Below, piece by piece: positions 1 through 9,221 of a stretch of DNA of 46,392 bases (positions are counted from its first letter, which is position 1; the number at the start of each line of letters is the position of its first letter). A model generated the notes under the pieces. That model saw only the letters and a program-made list of their open reading frames with translations. It was not told where the DNA came from and searched no databases. The DNA comes from Planctomycetota bacterium (GTDB taxonomy: Bacteria > Planctomycetota > UBA1135 > UBA2386), in contig JAQCBR010000018.1 of assembly GCA_027621295.1 (NCBI GenBank), positions 1 to 46,392 of the forward strand, written 5' to 3'. Made by a program: the position numbers and the translations under genes.

Positions 1-1968
1 TGCGCGCGGCTCGCCCCGGAGCTACCGCCGCGACTCGTCGAGATGCAGCGTGCCGGACGGCTGGCCGAGGCGCGCGAAGCCTGCGCCGCGGCGGTCGAGG
101 CCGTCCGCCTCGCAGGGCCGCTCCCCCGTCCCGCCGAGGCCGACCCTATGCGTCCGTCACCCGCCGAGCGCCAGCCGCTCCGGGTGCTGTCCGCCGTCCT
201 CGAGGACCTCGCCCACCAGGCAGACACGCTCGCAGGACTCGAGCAGCGCATCCGCGATGCGGAGGCGGAGGCGGACATCTCTGCGATCGAGGCCGCGATC
301 GGCGATCTCACGGAGAGCGAGGGTGGTGCGAGCCCGGTGGTCGCAGCGGCCAAGGAACGGCTCCACCGCCTCGACTTCTACTTGGCTCGGATCGGGCAGC
401 AGGTCGCGCTCGTCGAGGAGCTCGAGCCGCTCCTCCGCGAGCTCGGCGTCGCGCACGACCTGGCGCCGCTGGCTTGGTTCCGTCGTCCGGACGCGTCGCG
501 GAACCCGGCTCGACCGCGCACGCTGCTGCGTGCCCTGGAGGACCTGGCCGCCGAGTATCCGAGCCTGCAGACGCGCGTCGATCCGGCGAGGCACTCGCTG
601 GAGGAGAGCCTCACCGCTGCGACCGAGCGCGGCTGGGCACTGATCGACGACGCCGAGTCCCAGCTGGCGACCCCGCCGATCCCGATCCGGCCGCTGACCA
701 CGACGCTCGCCCGCCTGGACCGCATGCTGCAGCTCGACGTCCTCGTCGACCTGCCCCGCCGGTCGCGCAACGACCTCCACGACGCGATGGAGGGCGTCCG
801 CGTGAAGGTCGAGCAGGCGAGGGCGGAGCGCGACCGGATCACACGCGGTGCGCAGGAGGCGATGGATCGCGGCCACCTTACGACCGCGATCTACGACATG
901 GCACGGGCCGTGGACCGCTTCGCGAGCGACGGCACCGACGGCATCGGCCTGGCCGAGCAGTTCGAGGAGGCGAAGCGCCGCAAACGCGAGATCGAAGCCG
1001 CGCTCGCGCGGAACCACGAGCTCGCCGCCCGCTACGGAGATCTCGCGGCCGACCCGACCACCCTTCCGGCCGAGAGGCTGGCCGTCCTGCACGAACGCGA
1101 GCACCTGCTCTCGATGCTCTGCGGAAACCTCGGGCCCGATCGGGCGAAGCTCTACGCCGAAGACCTGCGCTGTGTGCAGCTCGACGTGCTCCGCGAGCAG
1201 GCGGCGGACGGCGCGCGGCGACTCGGCGCTACGCGCGACCCGCACGAGCGGCTCGCGATCGCGCAGCGCACGTTCGACGCCCTCCAGCAGGCGGCGCCAG
1301 ACGCAGGCTTCGCGCCGCACGAAGCCGAGGAGGCCCGCGCGCTGCTGCGCGAGTGGCTCGACCGGTCGGAGGAGGCTGCCCAACGGCTCCGCGAGCAGCC
1401 GTCGGCACGGACCCGACGGGCTGCGCCGCGCCGGCGGAGCCGTGCGGTCGGGCTCGCGGTGACGGCCGTCGCCGCCGCCGTCATCGCCGGCCTCGTCTAC
1501 CTCAAGGACCAGGGACAGGACCCGATCGCGGGACTGCGCGCCGCGCTCGACCAGGAGGTCGCGCTGCAGGTCAGCGGCCCGAACGCTCCCCGGTTCGACG
1601 TCACCCGCGAGCTCGGACGCCTCCGGGACTTCGTCGCCGAACTCCAGGACGTGGCGCCCGCCGCCGTGCCGCCCGCCCAACGGCTGACCGAGGCCGTCGA
1701 CGCGGCGGACCGCGGCGCGTCCGGCTTCCACGAGGTGAAGGAGGCCGCGCGGCCGCTGAACGTCGCGCTCCTCGACATCGAGGACCAGAGCGTCTCGGAG
1801 CTCGTCGGGCGCTTCTCACGCCAGGCGCTCCGCGCCGGCTTCATCCTGAGCGCCCTCCGCGAACCCTCGCCGCGTCTCGCCGCCTACCTGACCGAGGACG
1901 CCGAGCTGCGGCGCGCGCTGTCGGTCGAGGACGCGGACGCGCTGGCCGCACTCCTCGACCGGAACTGA
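1..1968 (+). CDS. Left-truncated coiled-coil protein with one membrane segment
   Basis: The reading frame is open to the left edge, and the 14 codons before the first ATG (position 43) read smoothly into the same helical, Arg/Ala/Glu-rich pattern. No ribosome binding site precedes that ATG, so the true start is probably outside the window. From the ATG the protein has 641 residues. Residues 1-450 are charged and heptad-like, suggesting long coiled coils. A single hydrophobic segment at about residues 469-487 follows a basic stretch, with a soluble tail of about 150 residues behind it. The topology suggests a large cytoplasmic helical domain, a membrane anchor and an extracytoplasmic tail. No enzyme motif is visible and I do not recognise the family. 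It ends 16 bases before a convergent gene. That it is a gene is clear from codon bias; its function is unknown. Confidence 0.75.
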   Translation, partial: CARLAPELPPRLVEMQRAGRLAEAREACAAAVEAVRLAGPLPRPAEADPMRPSPAERQPLRVLSAVLEDLAHQADTLAGLEQRIRDAEAEADISAIEAAIGDLTESEGGASPVVAAAKERLHRLDFYLARIGQQVALVEELEPLLRELGVAHDLAPLAWFRRPDASRNPARPRTLLRALEDLAAEYPSLQTRVDPARHSLEESLTAATERGWALIDDAESQLATPPIPIRPLTTTLARLDRMLQLDVLVDLPRRSRNDLHDAMEGVRVKVEQARAERDRITRGAQEAMDRGHLTTAIYDMARAVDRFASDGTDGIGLAEQFEEAKRRKREIEAALARNHELAARYGDLAADPTTLPAERLAVLHEREHLLSMLCGNLGPDRAKLYAEDLRCVQLDVLREQAADGARRLGATRDPHERLAIAQRTFDALQQAAPDAGFAPHEAEEARALLREWLDRSEEAAQRLREQPSARTRRAAPRRRSRAVGLAVTAVAAAVIAGLVYLKDQGQDPIAGLRAALDQEVALQVSGPNAPRFDVTRELGRLRDFVAELQDVAPAAVPPAQRLTEAVDAADRGASGFHEVKEAARPLNVALLDIEDQSVSELVGRFSRQALRAGFILSALREPSPRLAAYLTEDAELRRALSVEDADALAALLDRN

Positions 1969-1984
1969 CGCCCCGCCGCCGCCG

Positions 1985-2866
1985 CTACGCGCCGGATCCG
2001 TGCGCGACGTCGACACGACGGACGCGCACGGACTCGCGCACACCGAGACTGCGCAGCCAGTCCTCGAGCGCCGCGGGCGTGACCTCATCACGGCGTGCCT
2101 CGCGTTCGGAGATGTCGGCGAGCGCACGGGCACAGGCGAGGTCGGCGCGGAGCTCGAGACCGACGCGCTGGCGGTCGTGGTGGACGACCGTCGCCGGGAA
2201 CGGCGTTTCCCACAGGCCGGCGGCGTCGACCTGGACCCTCACGTCGCGCGTCCTCAGGTCGAGGAGCAGGTCCTCGTCGAGTTCGAGACCGATCCCACCC
2301 ACGGACACGTCGAGCGACTGCCCGCCGAGCGCCATGGCCCCGACGTGCAGACGGACCTTTCGCCGGAAGGCCACGCGGAGCGGGCGATCGACTTCGACGC
2401 TGCACGGTGCGGGTTGCTGGGGACCCGCACGCTCGAAGTCCGCGACGAGCTGGAGCACCGGGGCCCCCTGGTCGACGTTGCCGGCGAACTCGACGCCGAC
2501 CTCGCGGCCCCGCACCCAGCGGACACGCCCCAGCCAACCGTCCACGCCATCGCCGAGTGCCGAAGCCTCGATCCACAGCTGCACTTCGGCGCCGAGTGCC
2601 GGTGCACGCTCGCCTGATTCCGCGACGCGGACGCAGACACCCGCCCAGGAGATGTCGATCAGCTCGGCGTCCACGACGCCGCCCGAGACGTCGATCAGCG
2701 CACAGCGACCGCGCGCCGGCACGCGGCCCCGGGAAGGCGCGGGGAGCACGCTGGCCTCCACGACGCCGTCCTCCGCGATCCGCACCTTGGCGGCAGCGAC
2801 CCCGGGGTGACGCAGCAGGTTCGCCGCGATGCTGGGGTCGGGAGCGGTTCGGGTCGTCGTGGCCAT
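1985..2866 (-). CDS. Tandem PilZ-domain protein
   Basis: A 293-residue protein with two PilZ-like units; PilZ domains bind cyclic di-GMP through an RxxxR motif and a following (D/N)xSxxG motif. Unit 1 has RVPAR at about 48-52 and DISWAG at 71-76, followed by a strand pattern ending GREVGVEF. Unit 2 has RRKVR at 168-172 and DVSVGG at 186-191. The frame extends upstream to 2986, but the ATG at 2866 is preceded by a strong GGAGGT with 4 bases between it and the ATG, which decides the start. There is no attached output domain, so it is probably a stand-alone cytoplasmic c-di-GMP receptor. No motility, cellulose or pilus genes lie nearby, so the target process cannot be named. Assignment to PilZ is fairly secure for unit 2 and weaker for unit 1. 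Confidence 0.8.
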   Translation of the reverse strand: MATTTRTAPDPSIAANLLRHPGVAAAKVRIAEDGVVEASVLPAPSRGRVPARGRCALIDVSGGVVDAELIDISWAGVCVRVAESGERAPALGAEVQLWIEASALGDGVDGWLGRVRWVRGREVGVEFAGNVDQGAPVLQLVADFERAGPQQPAPCSVEVDRPLRVAFRRKVRLHVGAMALGGQSLDVSVGGIGLELDEDLLLDLRTRDVRVQVDAAGLWETPFPATVVHHDRQRVGLELRADLACARALADISEREARRDEVTPAALEDWLRSLGVRESVRVRRVDVAHGSGA

Positions 2867-3011
2867 GGGCACCTCCGGTGCCCGCCCTATCGACCGGATT
2901 CCGGAACCTGTTGACCGTCCGGAGCCGACCCGGAGTTCTTCCCGCCTCGATGCGGGATTCGCGGCGGCGCGCGGATCCGGAGTCACGCGCCGCCGGACAC
3001 GCGCGCCAGCG

Positions 3012-4166
3012 TCACTGCGAACGCTGGCCGACCTTCACGTCGAACGACTTCTGCTCGTCGCCCCGCTGGACGCGCACCTTGACCCTCTGTCCGACCGTCA
3101 GGTTCGCGAGCGCTTCCATGTAGTCGGACACGCTGTCCACGTCACGGTCGTCGATCCCGATGATCACGTCACCCGCGCGCACACCGCCCGCCTCGGCGGG
3201 GCCACCTTCGACCACCATCTCGACGAGGACACCGAGCACACCGTCCTCGTAGTTCGGCATGAATCCGAGCGCCGGACGGCCGCCGGCAGCCGGGATCTCG
3301 ACGGCTTCCTCGACCTGCTCCTCGTGGTCGCCCGGCGCCTCCACCTCTTCGATCTTCGGCTGCGTCGGCACGTCGAGCCGGTAGCGGCCGGGCGCGGTCT
3401 GCACAGCGTTGGGCGCCGAGGACATCGTCAGCACGATGCAGCGGAGGTCGGGGGCGCGCCACGACACGCGCGCAGCGGCGCCGAGGCCCTCGTCACCGTG
3501 GAACTTGCCCTGGACGTGGAACACGAGCGGCGCTGGATCCCGACCCTCGCGCGCGGCCAGGATCGACTCCGCCATCGTGTCGTCCTTCAGGCACTGGGCC
3601 TGGTAGAACGAATAGATCGTCTTCTCGTCGACGCCGCCGTGCCCGGACATCGCGGCCTGGAACGCGTCCCAGTACGCGTCCTTCGGAGACGAGGTCTCGG
3701 CGGCCGCGTTCGGGTTCCCCGCCGCTGCAGCGACCCCTTCCTTCGCCACCTGGCGCGCGAGCGGCGTCGGACAGTTGGCGGCGATCACCGGCAGCCCGTG
3801 ACGCTTCGCGTACTCGACCATCGGCCGGTAGTGCGTCCGGTAGTTGCCCCACGGGCGGCTGTCGGCGAGGAACGCGGCCTCGTCGATCTCCCCGCGCAGG
3901 TATCGGTCGAGCACGTCCTGCACGTCCCGCTCGAACATCTCCATGCTGAGCACCAGGTCGGGACGCCGCGCGTGGACCATGCGCAGCAGCTGGTAGTGCT
4001 GGAGGTGGCCGACGTCGTTGTCGTGTTCCTCGCCGACGAAGACCACGTCAGAAGCGGCCACGTCGTCGGCCACGGCGCCGAGCTCGAGAGGCGGTGGCCC
4101 CATCGTGCACGCCGACGCGAGGAGCGGGAGGACACAGAGAAGCTTGGTGGAGCGGCAGTGGGTCAT
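3012..4166 (-). CDS. ChaN-family haem-binding-type lipoprotein with C-terminal PDZ domain
   Basis: A 384-residue predicted lipoprotein. The ATG at 4166 is chosen because it places a classical type II signal directly at the N terminus, with lipobox LASAC and lipidated Cys20; upstream in-frame ATGs at 4190 and 4232 would add a non-signal extension. Residues about 30-270 match the ChaN/DUF399 (Cofac_haem_bdg) family: VVFVGEEHDN at 41-50, MEMFERD at 76-82, and the downstream RPWGNY and VFHVQGKFH strings. Known ChaN proteins bind stacked haem in iron uptake. Residues about 297-384 form a PDZ domain (GPAEAGGVRAGDVI), which usually binds protein C termini. The fusion suggests a haem-responsive or haem-carrying envelope protein that docks on a partner. 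No TonB-dependent haem receptor lies beside it, so a haem-uptake role is not supported by context. Confidence 0.85.
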   Translation of the reverse strand: MTHCRSTKLLCVLPLLASACTMGPPPLELGAVADDVAASDVVFVGEEHDNDVGHLQHYQLLRMVHARRPDLVLSMEMFERDVQDVLDRYLRGEIDEAAFLADSRPWGNYRTHYRPMVEYAKRHGLPVIAANCPTPLARQVAKEGVAAAAGNPNAAAETSSPKDAYWDAFQAAMSGHGGVDEKTIYSFYQAQCLKDDTMAESILAAREGRDPAPLVFHVQGKFHGDEGLGAAARVSWRAPDLRCIVLTMSSAPNAVQTAPGRYRLDVPTQPKIEEVEAPGDHEEQVEEAVEIPAAGGRPALGFMPNYEDGVLGVLVEMVVEGGPAEAGGVRAGDVIIGIDDRDVDSVSDYMEALANLTVGQRVKVRVQRGDEQKSFDVKVGQRSQ

Positions 4167-4319
4167 GTTCGGATTCCGGGGCGAGAGCATAGGCCATCGT
4201 CCAGCGCGCCCAACGTCGGACCTCGGGACCACTGATCGTCAGAAGTCGCGGTTCCACGCACCGCGGTTTGCGCCCGGTCGCCCAGGGCACGACACTCCTC
4301 CAACCGGAGCCAATCCCGC

Positions 4320-5090
4320 ATGCGCATCGTCACCTGGAACGTCAACTCCGTCCGCGCCCGCCTGCCCCGCCTCCTGCCTTGGATCGAGGAGAACACGCCG
4401 GACGTGCTCTGCCTCCAGGAGACCAAGGTCGTCGACGACCTGTTCCCCTTCGAGCCACTCGAGGACCTGGGCTACAACGTCGCCGTCCACGGGCAGAAGA
4501 CCTACAACGGCGTGGCGATCCTCTCGCGCCACGGCATCGAGGCGGTGGTCAAGGGCTTCCCGGATGACGGCGAGGACGCCCAGGCCCGCGTGATCGGCTG
4601 CGCGGTCGAGGACGTGCTGGTCCTCAACCTCTACGTTCCCAACGGCTCCTCGGTCGGCAGCGACAAGTACGGCTACAAGCTCGACTGGCTGCGGCGACTC
4701 CGCGCGTTCCTCGACGCGACCTACGACCCGTCCGAGAAGATCGTCGTCTGCGGCGACTTCAACATCACGTTCGACGACCGCGACGTGCACGACCCCGAGA
4801 AGTGGCACGAGAAGATCCTCTGCTCGACGCCCGAGAGGGACGCGCTCCGCAACGTGATGGACTTCGGACTGTCCGACGCGCTCCGCAAGCACCACGACGA
4901 GGCCGGCATCTACACGTGGTGGGACATGCGTGGCGGCTCGTTCCCGCGCGACTTCGGGCTGCGCATCGACCACTTCCTGATGTCGGGAGCGGCGCTCGAC
5001 GCGTGCACCGCGGTCGAAGTCGACCGCGAGGCGCGCAAGGGCAAGGGGCCGAGCGACCACGCGCCGGTCATCGCCACGCTCGGGGACTGA
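4320..5090 (+). CDS. xth: Exodeoxyribonuclease III
   Basis: A 256-residue ExoIII-type AP endonuclease of normal family length. It cleaves DNA at abasic sites and removes 3' blocking groups in base-excision repair. Visible motifs are WNVNSVRAR at 6-14, LCLQETK at 30-36 (metal-binding Glu34), GDFNI near residue 145, RIDHFLMS near 220, and SDHAPVIA near the end with the catalytic Asp-His pair. The ATG at 4320 begins the conserved MRIVTWN start. It is transcribed divergently from the ChaN-like gene across a 153-base gap that must hold both promoters, and converges on folD with only 15 bases between stop codons. Confidence 0.96.
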   Translation: MRIVTWNVNSVRARLPRLLPWIEENTPDVLCLQETKVVDDLFPFEPLEDLGYNVAVHGQKTYNGVAILSRHGIEAVVKGFPDDGEDAQARVIGCAVEDVLVLNLYVPNGSSVGSDKYGYKLDWLRRLRAFLDATYDPSEKIVVCGDFNITFDDRDVHDPEKWHEKILCSTPERDALRNVMDFGLSDALRKHHDEAGIYTWWDMRGGSFPRDFGLRIDHFLMSGAALDACTAVEVDREARKGKGPSDHAPVIATLGD

Positions 5091-5105
5091 TCCGCGCCGC
5101 GGGTC

Positions 5106-5993
5106 TCAGGCCAGGCCGTTCGCCTGCTTGGCCGATTCGACGGTGTTCCAGAGCAGCATCGTGATCGTCATCGGGCCGACGCCGCCGGGCACCGGCGTGA
5201 TCTTGCTCGCGACCTCGGCGACCGCGTCGAAGTCGACGTCGCCGACGAGGCGGAATCCGCTCTTCTTGGATGCGTCCTCGATGCGGTTCACGCCGACGTC
5301 GATGACGACCGCACCCGGCTTGACCATGTCGGCAGTGATCGTGTTCGGGCGACCGGCAGCTGCGATGACGATGTCCGCCTGACGGACGTGGCCGGCGAGG
5401 TCACGCGTCCGGGTGTGGCAGACGGTCACCGTCGCGTCGCCGCCCTTCTGCTTCTGGACGAGCATGTTGGCGACCGGCTTGCCGACGATGTTGCTGCGCC
5501 CGACGACGACCGCATGGGCGCCGGACGTCTCGACGCCGCTCCGCAGCAGCATCTGGATCACGCCGTGCGGCGTGCACGGCAGGAACGCCTTCTCCCCGAC
5601 GACCATCTTCCCGACGTTGACCGGGTGGAAGCCGTCGACGTCCTTCGAGGGGTCGATCGCCATCAGCACCGCCGCCTCGTCGATGTGCTTCGGCAGCGGT
5701 AGCTGGACGAGGATCCCGTTGATCTTCGGGTCCGCGTTCATCTCCGCGACCTTGGCCAGGAGCTCTTCCTGCGTGGTTTCGGCCGGGAGACGGTTGTCGT
5801 CGGAGTAGATGCCGATCTCCTCGCAAGCCTTCTCCTTCGCGGTGACGTAGGACGTCGAAGCCGGGTCGCTCCCGACCAGGATGACGCCGAGGCCAGGGCG
5901 GATGCCCTTCGCGACGAGAGCGGCGACCTCCTGCTGGAGTTCGGCGCGGATGTCCTGGGCGATCTGCTTGCCGTGGATGATCTCGGCGGTCAT
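5106..5993 (-). CDS. folD: Bifunctional methylene-THF dehydrogenase / methenyl-THF cyclohydrolase
   Basis: A 295-residue FolD of typical length. It interconverts 5,10-methylene-THF, methenyl-THF and 10-formyl-THF using NADP. Seen in the sequence: [15 protein letters not shown] at 48-62 with the catalytic Tyr49 and Lys53, QLPLPKH for the folate loop, [16 protein letters not shown] for dinucleotide binding, and [10 protein letters not shown] near the C terminus. The ATG at 5993 has a GAGG 9 bases upstream. It lies 55 bases after fhs on the same strand, so the two form a C1-folate operon that joins formate to methylene-THF. Confidence 0.97.
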   Translation of the reverse strand: MTAEIIHGKQIAQDIRAELQQEVAALVAKGIRPGLGVILVGSDPASTSYVTAKEKACEEIGIYSDDNRLPAETTQEELLAKVAEMNADPKINGILVQLPLPKHIDEAAVLMAIDPSKDVDGFHPVNVGKMVVGEKAFLPCTPHGVIQMLLRSGVETSGAHAVVVGRSNIVGKPVANMLVQKQKGGDATVTVCHTRTRDLAGHVRQADIVIAAAGRPNTITADMVKPGAVVIDVGVNRIEDASKKSGFRLVGDVDFDAVAEVASKITPVPGGVGPMTITMLLWNTVESAKQANGLA

Positions 5994-6048
5994 GGGGTCG
6001 TGCCTCGGGGGTTCGATGTCTCTCGGTTGGAAGGGAGCGGCCTGCCGA

Positions 6049-7812
6049 TCAGAACAGACCCTGGACGCGGCCGGTGTCCACGTCGACGTCGATACGGCGG
6101 TACGCGGGGTCGGAGCCGGTGCCGGGCATCAGCTTGATCGCGCCGGCGACCGGAACGATGAAGCCGGCACCGCGGTAGACCAGCACGTCGCGGATCGGCA
6201 GTTCCCAGCCGGTCGGGCGCCCCTTGAGCTCGGGGTCGTGCGACAGGCTCAGGTGCGTCTTCACCATGCAGGTGCCGAGCTCGGACGTGCGTGGATCCGC
6301 TTCGAACGCGGCGATCTTGGCCTTCGCCTCGTCGGTGTAGGTGACGCCCGCACCGCCGTAGACCTCGCGAGTGATCGTGTCGATCCGCTGGGTCAGAGGC
6401 ATGTCGAGGTCGTACAGGAAGCGGAAGTCGTTGCCCTCCTCGCAGGCCTGGACGACGGCCTCGGCGAGCTCCACCGCACCTTCGCCGCCGCGGAGCCAGT
6501 GCTCGGACAGCGCGCACAGCGCCCCGTGCTGTTCGGAGACCCGACGCAGCAGCGCGATCTCGGCGGGCGTGTCGGTGTGGAAGCTGTTGATGCAGACGAC
6601 CGGCCGGACACCGCTCTTCTTCACCGTCTCGATGTGCGCGATCAGGTTCGCGCAGCCGGCCTCGAGGAGCTCCAGGTTCTCCTTCGTGTAGGCCTCGTCG
6701 AGGGCCACGCCCGGCTTCACCTCGGGGCCGCCGCCGTGCATCTTCAGCGCACGCGTCGTCGCGACGATCACCACCGCGCTCGGCTTCAGGCCCGAGAAGC
6801 GGCACTTGAGGTTCCAGAACTTCTCGAAGCCGATGTCGGCGCCGAAGCCGCTCTCGGTGACCACATACTCGCCGAGCGCGGTCGCGAGGCGGTCGGCGAT
6901 GATCGAGTTCTGGCCGATCGCGATGTTCGCGAACGGGCCGGCGTGCACGAAGACCGGCTGACCTTCGATCGTCTGCATCAGCGTCGGATTGATCGCCTGG
7001 ACCAGCCAGGCGGTCATCGCGCCGTCGACCTCGAGATCCGCGGCGGTCACCTCTCCCCCGTCACGACTCCGCGCGACGACCATCCGGCCGATGCGCGCGC
7101 GCAGATCCCGCAGGTCCTTGCAGACCGCGAGGATCGCCATGATCTCGCTCGAGACGGTGATCGCGAAGCCGCTGTCCATCTCGTAGCCGTCCATCTTCCC
7201 GCCGCGACCGATGCGGATGTCCCGCAGCGCCTGCGCGCAGAAGTCCATCACCCACCGCACCTCGACCTGCTCGGGATCGATGTCGAGCCGGCGGAGGCCG
7301 CTCCGCGCAAGACGGGCGTCGTCGTAGTTGCGCTCGTGCTGCATCCGCGCGGTCAGCGCGACCATCATCAGGTTGTGCGCGTTGGTGATCGCATCGATGT
7401 CGCCGGTCAGGCCGAGAGAGAACTCGGCCAGCGGCACGACCTGGGCGAGCCCACCGCCGGCCGCCGACCCCTTGATGTTGAACGTCGGCCCACCGCTCGG
7501 CTGCCGGATCGCGCCGATGCTCTTCTTGCCGATCTTCCCGAGGCCCTGGACGAGACCGATCGTCGTGGTCGTCTTGCCCTCGCCGAGCGGCGTGGGCGTG
7601 ATCGCGGTCACGTCGACGTAGTGGCCGCGTGGCCGACCCTCGAGCCGGGTCAGCACCTTCGCGTAGTCGACCTTCGCCAGGCGACGACCCATCGGGATCA
7701 GCTCGTCGCCGACGAGTCCGAGGTCGTCCGCAAGGCTGGAGAGGGGCTTCATCGAGGACTCGGCGGCTTCGGCGATCTGCCAGTCCTTCAGCTGGGTGGG
7801 GTCGAGCTTCAT
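6049..7812 (-). CDS. fhs: Formate-tetrahydrofolate ligase
   Basis: A 587-residue enzyme that makes 10-formyl-THF from formate, ATP and THF. The nucleotide-binding P-loop [13 protein letters not shown] is at 72-84. Other family strings are [43 protein letters not shown] and [13 protein letters not shown]. Length is slightly above the common 555-560 residues, mainly through a longer N terminus and small loops. Directly downstream is folD, so carbon enters the folate pool as formate and passes on to methylene-THF. No other acetyl-CoA pathway genes are present, so a role in purine, serine or formate assimilation is as likely as acetogenesis. No good ribosome binding site precedes the ATG at 7812, but the N terminus aligns with the family. 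Confidence 0.97.
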   Translation of the reverse strand: MKLDPTQLKDWQIAEAAESSMKPLSSLADDLGLVGDELIPMGRRLAKVDYAKVLTRLEGRPRGHYVDVTAITPTPLGEGKTTTTIGLVQGLGKIGKKSIGAIRQPSGGPTFNIKGSAAGGGLAQVVPLAEFSLGLTGDIDAITNAHNLMMVALTARMQHERNYDDARLARSGLRRLDIDPEQVEVRWVMDFCAQALRDIRIGRGGKMDGYEMDSGFAITVSSEIMAILAVCKDLRDLRARIGRMVVARSRDGGEVTAADLEVDGAMTAWLVQAINPTLMQTIEGQPVFVHAGPFANIAIGQNSIIADRLATALGEYVVTESGFGADIGFEKFWNLKCRFSGLKPSAVVIVATTRALKMHGGGPEVKPGVALDEAYTKENLELLEAGCANLIAHIETVKKSGVRPVVCINSFHTDTPAEIALLRRVSEQHGALCALSEHWLRGGEGAVELAEAVVQACEEGNDFRFLYDLDMPLTQRIDTITREVYGGAGVTYTDEAKAKIAAFEADPRTSELGTCMVKTHLSLSHDPELKGRPTGWELPIRDVLVYRGAGFIVPVAGAIKLMPGTGSDPAYRRIDVDVDTGRVQGLF

Positions 7813-7920
7813 CGTGGCGAGAGGTGGCGAGTTGGTCGGGTCCGAGGGACGAGAGCGACGCCCGCTCCTCCTCGGGATTCCGCGTGTGGACGCCCGGCGG
7901 GCAGCGCGGAGGCAGACACG

Positions 7921-8421
7921 CTACGCCCGGGGATCCGGGTGGCAAGGCGAAGCCGCAGCGCGGCGCTCGAGGTCGAGCAGGATGCGCTTCGCCGCGAGCC
8001 CGCCGCCGAAGCCCCCGAGCCCGCCCGTCGCCACGACCCTGTGGCAGGGCACGACGATCGGCAGCTGGTTGCGGCCGTTCGCCGTGCCGACGGCGCGGCA
8101 GGCGTTCGGGCTGCCGATCCGCCGCGCCAGCTCGCCGTAGGTGATCGTCGCCCCGAACGGGATGCGCGCGAGTTCGGCCCAGACGCGCAGCTGGAACGGC
8201 GTCCCGCCCTGCTCCCGCGCGAAGCCGAACGACTCCCGCTGCCCCGCGAAGTACTCGCCGAGCTCCCGACGGGCGACGGCGAAGGCGGAGCCGTCCTCCA
8301 TCCACGCGGGATCGGGGTCCTTCCGCTGGCGCTCCCGCGGCAGGTGGATCGCCGACACCACAGCACCGTCTCCGACCAGGAGCAGATCACCGAGCGGACT
8401 CTCGCAGTAGGTGTGCAGCAT
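7921..8421 (-). CDS. ogt: Methylated-DNA-protein-cysteine methyltransferase
   Basis: A 166-residue O6-alkylguanine repair protein. It transfers the alkyl group irreversibly to its active-site cysteine, Cys126 in PIVVPCHRVV. The upstream helix-turn-helix region ARIPFGATITYGELARRIG and the AVGTANGRN string are typical. The frame runs further upstream, but ATG 8421 gives the usual start MLHTYCESPLGDLLL and lies 7 bases after the stop of the upstream mtfA-like gene, so the two are probably co-transcribed. There is no Ada-type regulatory domain, so this is the stand-alone repair form. Confidence 0.95.
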   Translation of the reverse strand: MLHTYCESPLGDLLLVGDGAVVSAIHLPRERQRKDPDPAWMEDGSAFAVARRELGEYFAGQRESFGFAREQGGTPFQLRVWAELARIPFGATITYGELARRIGSPNACRAVGTANGRNQLPIVVPCHRVVATGGLGGFGGGLAAKRILLDLERRAAASPCHPDPRA

Positions 8422-8428
8422 CGAGACC

Positions 8429-9202
8429 TCAGGCTCCGGAGAACCGGACGATCGGGTCCTGTCGGTAGAACGCTCGGAGATGATCGTAGACCTTCGGATA
8501 GGCGATCCGCAGCAGGTCGGGCGCAGCGAAGAACGTCTCGGTGAACACGGCGAAGCCCTCGGCCTCGTCCTCGGCGGCGTAGGGATCGATCGCCGGTTCG
8601 TGCCCGTCGGCCTCGAGCCGCGCCAGCTCGGCGCGCGCGGCCGCGAAGTCGGCCTCCCAGGCACCGCGGTCCATACCCCGGTGCAGCGGAGGCACCCCGT
8701 CCTCGTAGCCGTCGAGCATGTCCAGCTTGTGCGCGAACTCGTGCAGCACCAGGTTGAACGGCTCGCCCGCCGCCACGTCGTCGACGTCCTCCCAGTTGAG
8801 CACGACGGGACCGTCGTACCAGGCCTCTCCCAGCAGGTCCTCGCCGCCCTCGTGCACGACGCCGAGCTCGTCTTCTCGGTGGGCACGGGTGCGGAAGCCG
8901 GCCGGGTAGACGAGCACCGTCCCGACGCTCTGGAGCGCATCGACGCCGAGCCCGAGCGTCAGCAGCGCTGCCTGCGCAGCGATCACGAGCCGCTCGCGCT
9001 CGCCGACCTCGAAGCCGCCACAGCCGACCCAGTCGATCTCGTGCGCGAGCACGACCGTCGCGTCGTGCAGATGGCGCACCTCGTCCGGCCCGAGACCGTG
9101 CAGCACCGGGATCTCTTCGAGGAGCGACGCCCAGAGCGCGGGCTCGATCGGCGAGCGGCGCAGCAGGCGGGCCCGCCGCGCGCTTCGGCCGAACCACCAC
9201 AT
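8429..9202 (-). CDS. mtfA: MtfA-family zinc peptidase (M90)
   Basis: A 257-residue cytoplasmic protein of the MtfA/DUF980 family. The gluzincin motif HEFAHKLDML has His154, Glu155 and His158, with a downstream EGFAVFTETFF at 215-225 carrying the third metal ligand. VVLNWEDV before the zinc motif and PKVYDHLRAFY after it are also family strings. In E. coli MtfA binds the repressor Mlc and has peptidase activity; no Mlc-like gene is visible here, so the partner is unknown. Its start lies only 19 bases from the divergent start of the glycosidase-like gene, so at least one of the two promoters must overlap coding sequence. The downstream neighbour ogt follows after 7 bases. Confidence 0.9.
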   Translation of the reverse strand: MWWFGRSARRARLLRRSPIEPALWASLLEEIPVLHGLGPDEVRHLHDATVVLAHEIDWVGCGGFEVGERERLVIAAQAALLTLGLGVDALQSVGTVLVYPAGFRTRAHREDELGVVHEGGEDLLGEAWYDGPVVLNWEDVDDVAAGEPFNLVLHEFAHKLDMLDGYEDGVPPLHRGMDRGAWEADFAAARAELARLEADGHEPAIDPYAAEDEAEGFAVFTETFFAAPDLLRIAYPKVYDHLRAFYRQDPIVRFSGA

Positions 9203-9221
9203 CGGGTAAGCAGGCTACGCC

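Noticed and set aside
5881..8544. An 887-codon plus-strand open frame
   Set aside because: It runs opposite fhs and folD, both certain genes on the minus strand.
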